64,000 nt of DNA from Bacteroidota bacterium (GTDB lineage: Bacteria; Bacteroidota; Bacteroidia; AKYH767-A; 2013-40CM-41-45): positions 14,987-78,986 of the forward strand of contig JADJSV010000011.1 in the NCBI GenBank assembly GCA_016711505.1, in the 5' to 3' direction. The position numbers were made by a program, and so were the translations under genes. The notes beneath the pieces are model-generated. The model searched no databases. It worked only from the letters and a program-made list of their open reading frames with translations, and was not told where the DNA came from. Position 1 is the first letter of the stretch; each line of letters begins with the position of its first letter. Of this stretch, positions 35,355 through 46,198 are shown in pieces.

Positions 35355-36684
35355 ATGAAAAAAAATTTATACATATATTTGACGGCTTTCTCTTGCAGTC
35401 AATGCACAGCGACCGGATCCGGTTCCTGCTCAGTCACAGAGAATTCTTATCATGAATGGCGTTGCTCATATTGGCAATGGAAATGTGATAGAGAATTCTG
35501 CAATAGGATTTGAAAATGGAAAGCTGACATTGGTAGCAGATGCAACTGTTATCCGGTTAGATAAATCGAAATTTGATAAAGTGATAGATGCACTAGGCAA
35601 GCATATTTATCCGGGGCTGATTGAATGTAATTCAACTCTTGGTTTGACAGAGATCGATATGGTTCGCTCGACGCTAGATAACTATGAAGTGGGTGACATG
35701 AATCCCAATGTAAGAAGTCTCATTGCTTACAATTCAGATTCAAGGATTATTCCGACCGTAAGATCGAACGGAGTTCTGTTAGCGCAAATTGTTCCTTCCG
35801 GTGGAACGATCAGTGGACAGTCAAGTGTAGTTCAATTAGACGGCTGGAACTGGGAAGATGCAGCATACAAAACAGATGAAGGAATTCATCTCAACTGGCC
35901 TCGTATGTATGTTTACAAAGGTGGCAATTCTGAACCGGAAGATGTGCAACGTAATAAGATCCAAGAAATCTAAATGATCTTCAATTGTATTTTGATGAAG
36001 CAAAAGCGTATTCATTAAATCAGCTTCAACCGTGTCATCTGCAAATCTAGGTGCGAATTCAAAATTAACGAGGATCAGAATCTGAAATTTGAATCTATGC
36101 GTGGTTTATTCAATGGAACAAAAACTCTTTATGTTCATTGTGATTATGTGAAAGAAATCGTTAGCGCAATCAGCATGGCAGATAAATTTGGAATTCGTCT
36201 GGTAATTGTTGGTGGCGGAGATGCATATCGTGTAACCGATCTATTGAAATCTAAAAATGTCGCTATCATTCTAGGACGAACCCATTCGCTTCCTCCTCGA
36301 GAAGATGATGATATTAGATCTTCCATATAAATTACCTGCTATTCTTATCTAAAGCCGGAATAAATTATACCATAAGTATGGATGGTTCCTGGCAAGGAAG
36401 AAATCTTGCATTCAATGCAGGAACTCAAGTGCTGCATACGGCCTGACGAAAGAAGAAGCCTTGATGAGCATTACATTGAATGCAGCAAAGATTTAGGGAT
36501 AAGTACAACAACAGGATCTTTGGAAGAAGGAAAAGATGCTACACTTATTATCAGCAGGTGATGTATTGGATATGAAAACCAATCATGTTGAAAGTGCATT
36601 TATCAATGGCCGAGAAATCAGCCTTGATAATATCCAAAAACAATTGAATCAAACTTATAAAACAAATACGGAATTAAGAAATAA
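35355..36684 (+). pseudogene. Amidohydrolase paralogue, broken by about eight small indels
   Basis: Reading across frames gives an amidohydrolase of about 440 residues: an export signal (MKKNLYIYLTAF), ILIMNGVAHIGNGNVIENSA, LGKHIYPGLIECNSTLG, FGIRLVIVGGGDAYRVTDLL, ISMDGSWQGRNLAFNAGT, LNAAKILGIST and TTGSLEEGKDATLIISAGD. It resembles domain 1 of the gene before it. The frame changes near 35385-35430, 35970, 36030-36095, 36315, 36345, 36430, 36493 and 36525, mostly by one base, several at homopolymers. This density fits uncorrected read errors as well as real decay. Longest intact pieces: 35452-35973 and 36097-36330. Confidence 0.75.
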
Positions 36685-36692
36685 TGATCACA

Positions 36693-38740
36693 ATGAAAAT
36701 AACAAAATTGATTCTTGCAGGATCACTACTTGCCTGGCGCCTGTAATTCAGGAAAAAATCTCCGGAATCCGGAACAGCACAAATGGAAGATACTACATTC
36801 GATTTCATCGCAGATCGATTCGCAGATATCCAAGTGTTGCGATATAAGATCCACGACTTCGATAAGTTGACGTTGAAGCAAAAGCAACTTGCATATTATT
36901 TCTCAAGCAGGATTAGCAGGAAGCGATATTTTCTATGATCAGAAATATCGATACGGGATTGCTCAGAGAAACGTTTGAAGCAATTCTTGAAACATACAAA
37001 GGCGAAAAAGTGGCCCTGACTGGAATAATTTCATTGAATACTGTAAGCGATTTTTTTTTCGAATGGAAATCATCATCATTATTCGGCAGACAAATTTATT
37101 CCGGCATGTAGTTTTGAATATTTTTCGGAATCTGGTAAAAATAGTGATCAGCCAATTTACCACTCAATGGAAAATCAGTTGATGAATTTCTTACGCTTAA
37201 AAACAATCTTTTTGATCCGACTTATGATTCAAAAGTGTTGACCTTTCTGCAAAGATGTAATTATCGGAAGTAGCAACAATTTTTATGAAGGTGTAAATCA
37301 GAAAGAGGTAGAAGACTTTTATACAAAGATGAAAGAAGCGGATCCAACAAATCATTCCCAGATCGGATTCAATTCTAAATTGATGAAAGTGGATGGAAAG
37401 ATCGTTGAGCAAGTTTATAAATTGGGAGGAATGTATGGCCGGCCATTGAGAAAATCATTTACTGGTTGCAAAAGGCAAGTACGAGTGGCTGAAAATGAAC
37501 AACAAAAAAAACAATTGATAACCTGATCGAATTTTATCAGACAGGGGATCCTGTTGATTTTGATAATTACAGCATTGCATGGGTTTGTGATACGATTTCT
37601 ACTGTCGATGCTGTGAATGGTTTTATCGAAGTATATCAGGATGCATTGCAGAAAAAATCTGCTTTTGAATCGGTAGTGTCGATGAAAGATTTCGAAGCGA
37701 CAAAACGAATTGCAGCTGTTTCGCATGAAGCGCAATGGTTCGAAGACAATTCGCCAATCATGAAAGAGCATAAGAAAGATACAGTAACCGGAATCAGTGC
37801 TAAGGTCATCACTGTGATCTCAGAAGTTGGAGATGCTGCACCTTCGACCCAATAGGAATTAATCTGCCAAACAATGAATGGATCCGGGAAGAGATACAGG
37901 TTCGAAATCTGTTTCATTAAGTAATATCGTTGAATCGTATAATTTCTATAAAGCAAAATCACCAATGATCGATGAGTTTCGGTTCATCAGATGAAGTGAA
38001 AGAGAGAATAAGAAAATATGCTGCAATTGGTGGTGAACTTCACACCGACCTGCATGAAGTAATTGGACATGCATCAGGAAAGATCAATCAGAGGAGTAAG
38101 AACTACAGACATCACACTGAAAAATTACGCAGGTGTGTTAGAAGAAGCAAGAGCAGATTTAGTCGGCTTATATTATACAATGGACCAGAAATTAGTTGAC
38201 ATGGGAGTAAGTCCATCACTGGAAGTCGGAAAGGCTCAGTATGATAATTATATTCTGAATGGATTGATGACTCAACTACAAAGAATCGAGCCGGGAAAAA
38301 ATCTGGAACAAGCGCACATGCGTAATCGCCAATTGAGTTCTCAATGGGCATTAAAAAGGAGAGAAAGATAAAGTAATAGAGAGAATTTCACGTGATGGTA
38401 AAACATATTTTGTGATCAACGATTATCAGAAGTTGAGAACATTGTTCGGCGAATTACTTCGCGAGATCCAAAGAATAAAATCGGAAGGCGATTTCAAAGC
38501 AGGAAAAAATCTTGTAGAAACATACGGTGTGATCGTAGATCAGCCATTGTTAAAAGAAGTTCATGCTCGTTTTGAAAGCTTAACATTGCGCCTTATCAGG
38601 GTTTCATTCAACCAAAATTAGTTCCTGTTATGGAAGGAGATCGTATCGTTGATGTGAAAGTTGAATATCCAAAAGATCTTATTTCACAAATGCTGGAATA
38701 TGGGAAGACATATAATTTCCTTCCTCCATTCTGGAATTAA
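36693..38740 (+). pseudogene. Dipeptidyl-peptidase III-like (M49) lipoprotein, frameshifted
   Basis: Joined frames give an M49 zinc peptidase of about 680 residues, which removes dipeptides from peptide N-termini. The start MKITKLILAGSLLAW leads to a probable lipobox Cys after one frame change. Recognisable segments: PDWNNFIEYCKRFFF, HHHYSADKFIP, KLGGMYG, and the zinc site HEVIGH (M49 HExxGH) in LHTDLHEVIGHASGKI near 38050. It is followed by EEARADLVGLYY, which holds the second metal Glu, and the end is YPKDLISQMLEYGKTYNF. At least ten single-base frame changes break it. It starts 8 bp after the amidohydrolase paralogue. Assembly error and true decay cannot be separated here. Confidence 0.8.
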
Positions 38741-38758
38741 GAAAATTTATTTGTAAAG

Positions 38759-38789
38759 AAAAAGGGCGATGTAATTATCGCCCCTTTTT
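38759..38789. terminator. Bidirectional terminator
   Basis: AAAGGGCGAT (38761-38770) pairs with ATCGCCCCTTT (38777-38787) with one bulged C. A-tract before, T-tract after. It separates the M49 gene from the convergent GNAT gene. Confidence 0.8.
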
Positions 38790-38796
38790 ATTCTTT

Positions 38797-39288
38797 TTAT
38801 TTGTAAAGATATTGCATGATCTCTACATCAAGTAATTTTCCGAATTTGACTCCGACTTCTTTTAGTGTACCGACATGACGATATCCGATCTTTTCATGAA
38901 TATGAATACTGGATAAATTGTCACTCGTTATTCGCGAAATCACAGTATGATTTTTTACTTTCAGACCTTCAAGTGTAATTACTTCCAGTAACTTCGAACC
39001 GATTTTCTTCCCCCTATGATCTGGATGAATATACACAGAGACCTCAACGGTGGTATCATACGCGCAACGATCACTGTATGGACTTAATGAAGCCCAGCCT
39101 ACAACAACATTGTTTTCTTCAGCAACAAAAACCGGATGATTGGCTTTATGATTTTCATACCATTCCAATTGCTTTTCAAATGTTCTTGCAGTAGTGTCAA
39201 AAGTTGCTGTTGTATTCAAAACAGCCTCATTGTAGATGTCTAAAATTGCTTTTAAATCATCACTTGTAGATTTACGAATTTGTAACAT
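38797..39288 (-). CDS. GNAT family N-acetyltransferase, phosphinothricin acetyltransferase-like
   Basis: Cytoplasmic acetyltransferase of 163 residues. The N-terminus IRKSTSDDLKAILDIYNEAV and DTTARTFEKQLEWYENH match the Pat/Bar (L-amino acid N-acyltransferase) subgroup. The acetyl-CoA loop is the segment VSVYIHPDHRGKKIGSKLL, with the R/Q-x-x-G-x-G/A pattern as RGKKIG. Then HIHEKIGYRHVGTLKEVGVKFG gives the family C-terminal strand. It is intact although it lies between damaged genes. The substrate (amino acid analogue or other amine) is unknown. Confidence 0.88.
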   Translation of the reverse strand: MLQIRKSTSDDLKAILDIYNEAVLNTTATFDTTARTFEKQLEWYENHKANHPVFVAEENNVVVGWASLSPYSDRCAYDTTVEVSVYIHPDHRGKKIGSKLLEVITLEGLKVKNHTVISRITSDNLSSIHIHEKIGYRHVGTLKEVGVKFGKLLDVEIMQYLYK

Positions 39289-39329
39289 ACTTCAAATGTA
39301 AGAAATCGCAATAATAATCTGAAATTGTA

Positions 39330-39844
39330 TCAGAGCGTAAAACGAAATGATAAAGCACCATCAAAGTAGCCGTAGAATCCTGGTACAATGTCAATTTGAG
39401 GTTTCACATCCAATCCGAGTGTGATCGGGGCTCCGGTGAATTTATACTCTAGACCTATAATAAAATCTACACCCAGATAGGTAGAACTTGTATAATACTT
39501 GTCATCATAAACTATCACCTTGTTGCCTTTATATTTATAGTAGCGAAAATCACCATAACGGTAATCACCTTGAAAAAACCAACGTGGCCACCCAATCCAT
39601 AAAACCATTTTAATCCCGGCGCATTTGGAAAAGATTGATGCTTTTCATACAAGCCTGTGATCGATATTGAATGTCTTGCAAATCCAATTATTCCTTCCAA
39701 AGCAGATGTACTTCCTGTAAAATGTTTTACCGTTATTCCTGAATTAATTCCACCTAAACGGAAACCTAATCCAGTTTGATAGTCTTGTGCACTTGCAACC
39801 ATTGACATCAGAATAAATGCAAACAGTATTTTTACTTTCTTCAT
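39330..39844 (-). pseudogene. Outer-membrane beta-barrel-like protein with one frameshift
   Basis: Two overlapping frames make one exported protein of about 170 residues. Signal peptide MKKVKILFAFILMSMVASAQ. Then short amphipathic strands (YQTGLGFRLGGINSGITVK, LEGIIGFARHSISITGLYEK, YLGVDFIIGLEYKFTGAP, YFDGALSFRFTL) with a terminal aromatic, as in small beta-barrels. The frame breaks in a run of six T (minus strand, around 39575); adding one T restores GGHVGFFQGDYRYGD. This is the classic homopolymer error position, so the gene may be intact in the organism. Confidence 0.75.
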
Positions 39845-39865
39845 ATTTGTTTTTTAATGTAACTT

Positions 39866-41732
39866 TTATTTTACCAGAAGGGAATCAATTGTCATTTGTG
39901 TTATTGTGTGATAATTTTCTCTTGAAGACGAGTAAATATTTTCAGCCATTTTTCTTCCGCTTTCTGTTTTGATCATCGCACTAAATAATGGCTTTACAAA
40001 TTTTCTTCTGCCAACATCGGTGAGAAATACTTTAAGGGTTGGGAAAGCAGGTTCGTAATTGCTGTAGATACATTTTTCCAACCATGCAAACAGAATTTCT
40101 GAATTGCCGGTTTTTGTAAAATGAAAAGTCTCGTCAAGATCTTTCATCTGTGCTGATGACAATTTTTCAGGAAGTAATGCTAAAAATCTAAGCCATTCAT
40201 AGGTTGAATAGCCATTTGTGTTCAATTCTTTCGCTTTTCCATTGTTTTTCCATACTTCAACTTCTTTGGCTACAGCTTCAAATTTGGCAGAATGAACTAT
40301 GGGGCAATTTTTGGGCAGACCGGGTTTATATACCCATTCATTGATATTAATTTTTTGCTCCAACTCACTATTTCCCTTTATCAGTTCTGAATTATATTCT
40401 TTAAGAAATTGTTCTGTAGTGATTGTTCCAAATGCATGACTGTGAAAATAGTTTTTAAGAAAAACATCAAATCGGTCTCTGCCGATAGTTTTTCAATCAG
40501 TAGCAATAAAAAAATGGCCTTTCTCATAGGCAATATCATTCATTCCATCATCAGGATCTCTTCCTGCCAGGTTGAGTTTTAAATGTATCAGCACTTGTAT
40601 CACCGAGTTCGGCAATAGTTGCTTTGAGATCTTCAAGTCCCAGTAACATTGCATGTCAGAAAAATCTTTTCCATACAATTCTTCCATGATCCTTAATTCA
40701 AAGTAAACTGTAAATCCTTCATTCATCCAGAAATCATCCCACGTTGCATTTGTAACTAGATTTCCACTCCACGAGTGTGCAAGTTCATGTGCAACAAGTG
40801 TAGTAAGTGATCTGTCACCTGCCAGAATTGTAGGCGTTGCAAAGGTCAGCATTGGGTTTTCCATCCCGCCGAAAGGAAATGATGGCGGGAGAACGATCAG
40901 ATCATATCGCCCCCAGGCATAATCGCCGTAAAGTTTTTCAGCCACATTCACCATTTGCGGAAGATCTGCAAATTCATGAATGGCTTTATCGATCGTAACC
41001 TGTTCAGCATACACTCCTGTACGTGCATCCAGTGGCTTAAAAAGAAAGTCGCCGACTGCAAGTGCCAGTAAATATGCAGGAATCGGTTTCGGCATTGTAA
41101 AATGATAGATACCCGAATCATTTTTCTGCTGTGGATTCTCAGCACTCATTGCTGCCATCAATTGTTTCGGAACCTGGATGACTGCTTCGTATGTAAACCT
41201 GATTCCCGGACTGTCTTGTATCGGAACCCATGTACGCGCTAAGATCGCCGTGACTGTGTAAAAATAAAAACGGCTGTTTTTTCCTGCAGTTTGTTGGGAG
41301 ACAACCATTGTAATGCTGCTGCTCCGGAGATGTAGAATAATTGATTGTGATAAATTGCGTCGTTGAATCTATTTCAATGATCAACTCTTTCCTAAAAACC
41401 GATCCTGGTTTCCTAAGGTAAATTTTGCCAGAGCATCAGAATCATTCAGAGTGATCTTCTCAATGTTCAAGATCTTTTGTATCAAGATGAATCTTATTTG
41501 CTCCTGCTTCGGATTGAATTGTCAGTGTGGCTTTCCCTTTCAGGATCTTTTTTTCAAAGTCGACAGCTAAGTTCATACTTAGATGAGTCACCTTAGATTC
41601 ATTTGACCGCGCATAGGAATGCGGATCTTGTTTCACAATCAATTCTTGAGTTTCCATATTTTTATTTTTTGAATTCGTGCAGGCAGAAAAAGTCACGAAT
41701 GAAATTACGAAGAGGAGAATGTTTTTCGTCAC
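39866..41732 (-). pseudogene. M1 family aminopeptidase lipoprotein, frameshifted
   Basis: Joined frames give an M1 zinc aminopeptidase of about 620 residues, close to the leukotriene A4 hydrolase branch. The start MTKNILLFVISFVTFSAC ends in a lipobox Cys. The exopeptidase motif GGMENP and zinc site HELAHSWSGN lie in the middle piece (40493-41308), together with FWMNEGFTVYFE. The C-terminal helical domain (39866-40363) has NEWVYKPGLPKNCPIV and AMIKTESGRKMAENIY. Frame changes lie near 41455, 41400-41310, 40575 and 40495-40365. The protein would sit on the envelope and trim peptides. The same consensus-error caveat applies as for its neighbours. Confidence 0.8.
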
Positions 41733-41787
41733 AAATTATTTTTTTATAAAGGTAATAACTTTTTTTGTTCAGGATTTAATGCTAAAA

Positions 41788-41823
41788 ATCAAAAGGCCGC
41801 TCCTGAGGGAACGGCCTTTTGAT
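41788..41823. terminator. Strong bidirectional terminator
   Basis: ATCAAAAGGCCG (41788-41799) pairs perfectly with CGGCCTTTTGAT (41812-41823) around a 12-nt loop. It lies just past the end of the M36 protease gene, reading leftward. Confidence 0.88.
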
Positions 41824-41858
41824 CTGCTAAAATTCGGAAAATGCATTTATTTACTGTG

Positions 41859-44800
41859 TTATAAGGACTTTTTCGTTAACACTTTTTCACCTTCATGAAC
41901 AGAAACTATCACATAGGAAGATGCAATATTCAAAGTACGGTTGAATGTTGTGCCTTTGTTAAATGTTTCATTGATCAGGATCTGACCTAAAGCATCTACG
42001 ACTTTAATTGTAGCGTCTTTTGCCGGATGATCAAATTTTATAGTGAGTAAATTGTTTTTCGAATTGATCATAATAGATTCATCATTCGCTTCATCAATTC
42101 CTATCGATGTAACCGTGATGGTTTCGGAATAATCTGCCGAACATCCATCTGAAGTTTCAATATGCAATGAAACGGTATATGTTCCATCAGCAGCATACGT
42201 ATAATTCGGATTGGCAGCATTAGAAGTATTGCCATCACCAAATGCCCATGAATAAACAATAACATTTCCTATTGCAGCATTTGTGAATGCCACATCAAGT
42301 CCTAAAGCTGCGTATGTAAAGTCACTGACAGCACTTCCAACCAATACACTCACTGTTGCAGGTGAACTTGAACAAGGTAATTCCTGAACTTCCCAGTCGT
42401 AACAATAGTAATAATAATTTGCAGGATTAGTAGTTGAATTACTTAAAGTAATCGAAACCAATCCGCCAATTGTATAAGGATATCCGGCGCCGGTCGTATT
42501 TGTATACAGTACACTTCCTGCAACAACACCTAATTCATAATTTCCCGGTGACTGAATATCGAAGTTCAATGTTACACGACTTTGTCCGTCAGGAACATTA
42601 ATTGTTCTCGACTGAAGTAGTGTGCCTGAAGAATTATACAAATTAAATGTTCTGTCAGTTGTGCCACTTGCATCAACAAAAACTGATTTCAATCGCATCG
42701 GTGCAAATGTTGTGAAGAGCTCTCTGCCTTCAAATGATGTATTGTGATAACTTCCTGCGCCAATTGTTGGTCCGGCCGGTCCGACATTTTGCAATGCAGA
42801 AGGTGTAACCTGGCGAACTGTATAAGTAGTGTTGGTATTTAAGATTGGCGTTGTATATACCAATGAAGTTGAAACAAGATTGTTTGATGCGTCATACCAT
42901 TCAGCCTGATTTCCGGATGTAACCGTTGCAGTCAATGTTGTACTTCCTGCTGTACACAATGCAGTTGTACCAGATACAGTAGGAGCAGGATCAATCGTAA
43001 CTGTAATGTATGATGATTTCGTTATTGCATCTGAACCAAGAGTATTTGTTACAGTAAGTATCACCGTAAATGTTCCTGCACTTGTGTAAACATGAGTTGG
43101 ATTCTGAAGAATAGAAGTTTGTCCATCACCAAAATCCCACAACCATTGTTGAGGTATATCTGTTGACTGATCAGTAAACCGGATTGTTCCAAAACATGTA
43201 GTTGTTACATCACTTGTAAATTCAGCAACAGGCGGAGCAATTGGAATCTGACAGAATGGAGGGATAGAAAAATCTTCTGTCTCATCGCCTGCAGTGTTTG
43301 CACTACCCTGACTTGCATTGAAGCCCATTCCTCTGCGCGCAAAAACTTCCCAGATCATGCATTTGTGAATTCCTCCGTACAGATTATCATCGGCCTGAAT
43401 AATTGCATCACGACCGTCTAAGAAGCCGGGACCACATGGCTGAAGTTTCATTCCTTCCATGACTAAAGCCATAGCAATGTTGTTACCTGATGTTCCGTTG
43501 ATCCAGTCGGGATCAAATCCATCCTGATCAACTAATGCCCAGTTCAGGTCCCAGACAACTGTACACCAGACTTCACCAACGTTATGTACCTCTGAACTTG
43601 CGGCCAGAAATCCATACGTTTCAGGATTGATTGACATATCTGTCGAATAAGGATATCTTCTTATTCCGGGCCCATTCGTAGGCTCTCCAAGTGCAAATGT
43701 TCCTACACCACGCGCATCAGCACCATCGTCACCATCTTTTTGTGTGAACATTAATGCTAACCAGTCACTCCAGCCTTCTCCTGCTTGTTCTCCATTACTA
43801 AGACAATTAGAATTATTTGGTCCTCCTGTTAATCGGTTAGAAACTCCATGACCATATTCATGAGTTACGATTCCATTGTCAAGTGATCCATCTATCTGAA
43901 CTGCACTTGAAGGGGAAGGATTTAATGTTCCATTTACTGTTGAACCACCCAGCGCAGCACGAATAATATTTCCATCAGCCTGAGAGATCATTACAGATGG
44001 AATTGTAACAGTAGCTCCGCTTCCATTGTCACCCATTGAAAAAGGTGAACTTGGATCATTATTGATCACGATTACTGCAACTGCATTTTCATTCTGAGCC
44101 TGCAAAACTTTATCAACGAAATTACATGAACCTCTGTCGAGCAAAGCAATTTTTCCTGAAATGGCTGAGCCATTTACCAATGGTTCACATGCATCCGTAT
44201 TCGGAGCTGCTCCATCATCTACCAGAACTATGTCGTCAGTAATCGGGACAGAGATTGCAGGACCGAATCCTGCGCCTACTACATTGTATGAACCTGCAAT
44301 ACCGGCAGGACTGTTGATCACAAGAGTCGATTGAACAACACCACTCCACAAATACATTTGCATACGACCGTTCTGACCATCATCAGGTGTTGAGAAGTTG
44401 GCATTATTTGTTCCGCCGCCATCCTGTGCTTCTGCATCAACATGATCACCTCCTAAACCATTTCCTGAGTAATTGAATGCCTGAAAATTTCCGGAAACTT
44501 CATCGAAACCATAATGATATAAGTAATCGTGAAGCATATTGTTTACATAAAATAAATTTACGTTCGATGCATCAGTGTATGTACTTGGAGCTTGTAAAAG
44601 ATTAGCAGGAAAATCGAAGTCTAATGAAGCAGTACCATCAGGTGAAGTACCGGGTGCATCCTGATCAGCTATGTCATCGTATGCATAAACATTGTTTCCA
44701 CGTGTGATCGTATATTCTGCTCCTGCAACACCGTTCACATCATGCCATCCGAATGGTGATGCTGTTGCGTCAGAAGGATCGGGCAATAAAGCGGATGGAC

Positions 44801-45599
44801 CAAAAGAAGGTCCTTCCAATGGAAATGGAAATACACGATATGAACCAATCAGTGATGTAGAAGTTGTAGTTGCTGCTGCATTCCGAAATGGAACTGCTTG
44901 AGTTGAAACTTGTGATGATGTTGCTGAAGGTGTTTCTCCAAATTCACAACTCACAGTCCAGTCGTTTTTCTCGATATAATTTCCATTCAATGCATCGATA
45001 CGAACATTCCACCAGTGACTTCCATCTAAAACATGAATGTTTACATTCCAAGTTAAACGAAGGCGATTATTGACTGGTTGTAAAACCAGTTCAACTTTTA
45101 TATCATCTCTTGAAATTCCACCTGATGTGAAAGTTGATTTGTTTGTGGTTTTATCGTTGGTGATCATTTTCGGATCAGCCTGAAACGAAAGATTGAGATG
45201 TTGTGCAGCTTTTCGGATTCCATCAAGTTGAGAAATCGAAGGGCGAATGGAATTTGTAATTCCTGCAGCATTCGGATAAATGCGTTTTGCAAATGAAACC
45301 ACTTTTCCATTACGTATACATACAGAAGAAACAGCGTTGAAAATTTTCACACCATTTACAGTCTGCTGAACATATGCATATGTTGTTCCGTATTTCTGAT
45401 TGAAAGTGAGATCAGACAAATACCAGTTTGCAAGATCTTCATCAGTGAGATTTAATGTCGATTGATTTAACTTTAAATAATCGGCAACAATTTTTCCGTA
45501 AACTTCCTTATCGGAATTTTGATTGGCAGTTCCGCCGGCAAAAAGCCGCATAGCCAAAAAAAGCATCACGAATGATGCTGCACTTAGTTTCTTAAACAT
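41859..45599 (-). CDS. Secreted M36 (fungalysin-type) metalloprotease with PA, PKD and T9SS domains
   Basis: Large exported protease of 1246 residues. The signal peptide MFKKLSAASFVMLFLAMRLF is followed by an FTP-type propeptide (about 35-210). The catalytic region carries a PA insert (about 425-560) and the zinc site HEYGHGVSNRLTGG with His580, Glu581 and His584; Glu608 in GEGWSDW is the third ligand. C-terminal modules follow: a PKD domain near 815-890 (WLWDFGDGQTSILQNPTHVY), an Ig-like segment, a second PKD near 1115-1180 (YSWAFGDGNTSNAANPNYTY) and a type A sorting domain (about 1185-1246). All active-site residues are intact, so an active extracellular endopeptidase is expected. Confidence 0.93.
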   Translation of the reverse strand: MFKKLSAASFVMLFLAMRLFAGGTANQNSDKEVYGKIVADYLKLNQSTLNLTDEDLANWYLSDLTFNQKYGTTYAYVQQTVNGVKIFNAVSSVCIRNGKVVSFAKRIYPNAAGITNSIRPSISQLDGIRKAAQHLNLSFQADPKMITNDKTTNKSTFTSGGISRDDIKVELVLQPVNNRLRLTWNVNIHVLDGSHWWNVRIDALNGNYIEKNDWTVSCEFGETPSATSSQVSTQAVPFRNAAATTTSTSLIGSYRVFPFPLEGPSFGPSALLPDPSDATASPFGWHDVNGVAGAEYTITRGNNVYAYDDIADQDAPGTSPDGTASLDFDFPANLLQAPSTYTDASNVNLFYVNNMLHDYLYHYGFDEVSGNFQAFNYSGNGLGGDHVDAEAQDGGGTNNANFSTPDDGQNGRMQMYLWSGVVQSTLVINSPAGIAGSYNVVGAGFGPAISVPITDDIVLVDDGAAPNTDACEPLVNGSAISGKIALLDRGSCNFVDKVLQAQNENAVAVIVINNDPSSPFSMGDNGSGATVTIPSVMISQADGNIIRAALGGSTVNGTLNPSPSSAVQIDGSLDNGIVTHEYGHGVSNRLTGGPNNSNCLSNGEQAGEGWSDWLALMFTQKDGDDGADARGVGTFALGEPTNGPGIRRYPYSTDMSINPETYGFLAASSEVHNVGEVWCTVVWDLNWALVDQDGFDPDWINGTSGNNIAMALVMEGMKLQPCGPGFLDGRDAIIQADDNLYGGIHKCMIWEVFARRGMGFNASQGSANTAGDETEDFSIPPFCQIPIAPPVAEFTSDVTTTCFGTIRFTDQSTDIPQQWLWDFGDGQTSILQNPTHVYTSAGTFTVILTVTNTLGSDAITKSSYITVTIDPAPTVSGTTALCTAGSTTLTATVTSGNQAEWYDASNNLVSTSLVYTTPILNTNTTYTVRQVTPSALQNVGPAGPTIGAGSYHNTSFEGRELFTTFAPMRLKSVFVDASGTTDRTFNLYNSSGTLLQSRTINVPDGQSRVTLNFDIQSPGNYELGVVAGSVLYTNTTGAGYPYTIGGLVSITLSNSTTNPANYYYYCYDWEVQELPCSSSPATVSVLVGSAVSDFTYAALGLDVAFTNAAIGNVIVYSWAFGDGNTSNAANPNYTYAADGTYTVSLHIETSDGCSADYSETITVTSIGIDEANDESIMINSKNNLLTIKFDHPAKDATIKVVDALGQILINETFNKGTTFNRTLNIASSYVIVSVHEGEKVLTKKSL

Positions 45600-46198
45600 A
45601 GTAGGAATAGTATAGTAGGTAATAGGTTAATTTAGGTTCAGCTAATTAATACTCTTTTAAATCTCCTTTTGTCACTGAAAAGTGATTTTCAATCCAATTC
45701 AATCCAAATATAAAAAAAGAAAGTGATCTTTTATTAATAAAAGCAGTGCTTTAGTTATAAATTTCTTCTCACTTTTTTCGTTTTACTTATCCACATTTTT
45801 GTATCTATTCTGAGTATCAACACAAAAAATTTTGCTTTGGAGTTCTCAATACCAAACATGAAAATGCAAGTGCGAGTTATAAACAAAATCTGTTCAAAAC
45901 GCTTGAAACGCTTGTCTGATAAGGGGTTTGGAGCTTACATCCGATTTACAAACATACAGAGGTGCATAATTGTTATTAAATATACACGAATGTGCTTGCG
46001 TATGATTTTAAAAAAAAGAATTTTTGTTCAAGTGATCGGGGAGTCAATAAACCGATAATTCAAAAGAAATTTAAAGGATAAGAGAATACTTCTCTTTCAG
46101 GTCGGCGGAAATTTTAAAAAAACCGATAGAAAGAGGCAGGGAATCGTCACCTCTAATTAGAACTAACAAAATTTAATAACTGCTTTTTTAAAGTAAAA
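45600..46198. other. Intergenic region upstream of nrdB with a DnaA-box match
   Basis: About 600 bp between divergent genes. A perfect DnaA box TTATCCACA lies at 45787-45795. A direct repeat AAACGCTTG-AAACGCTTG lies near 45898. A 73-codon frame at 45837-46058 has no protein-like features and is not called. No clear riboswitch fold or TAnnTTTG box was found, although the long leader could hold an RNA structure. Confidence 0.55.

Noticed and set aside
45837..46058. 73-codon open frame upstream of nrdB
   Set aside because: Arg/Ile-rich without domain signs and without a promoter; better read as leader of nrdB.
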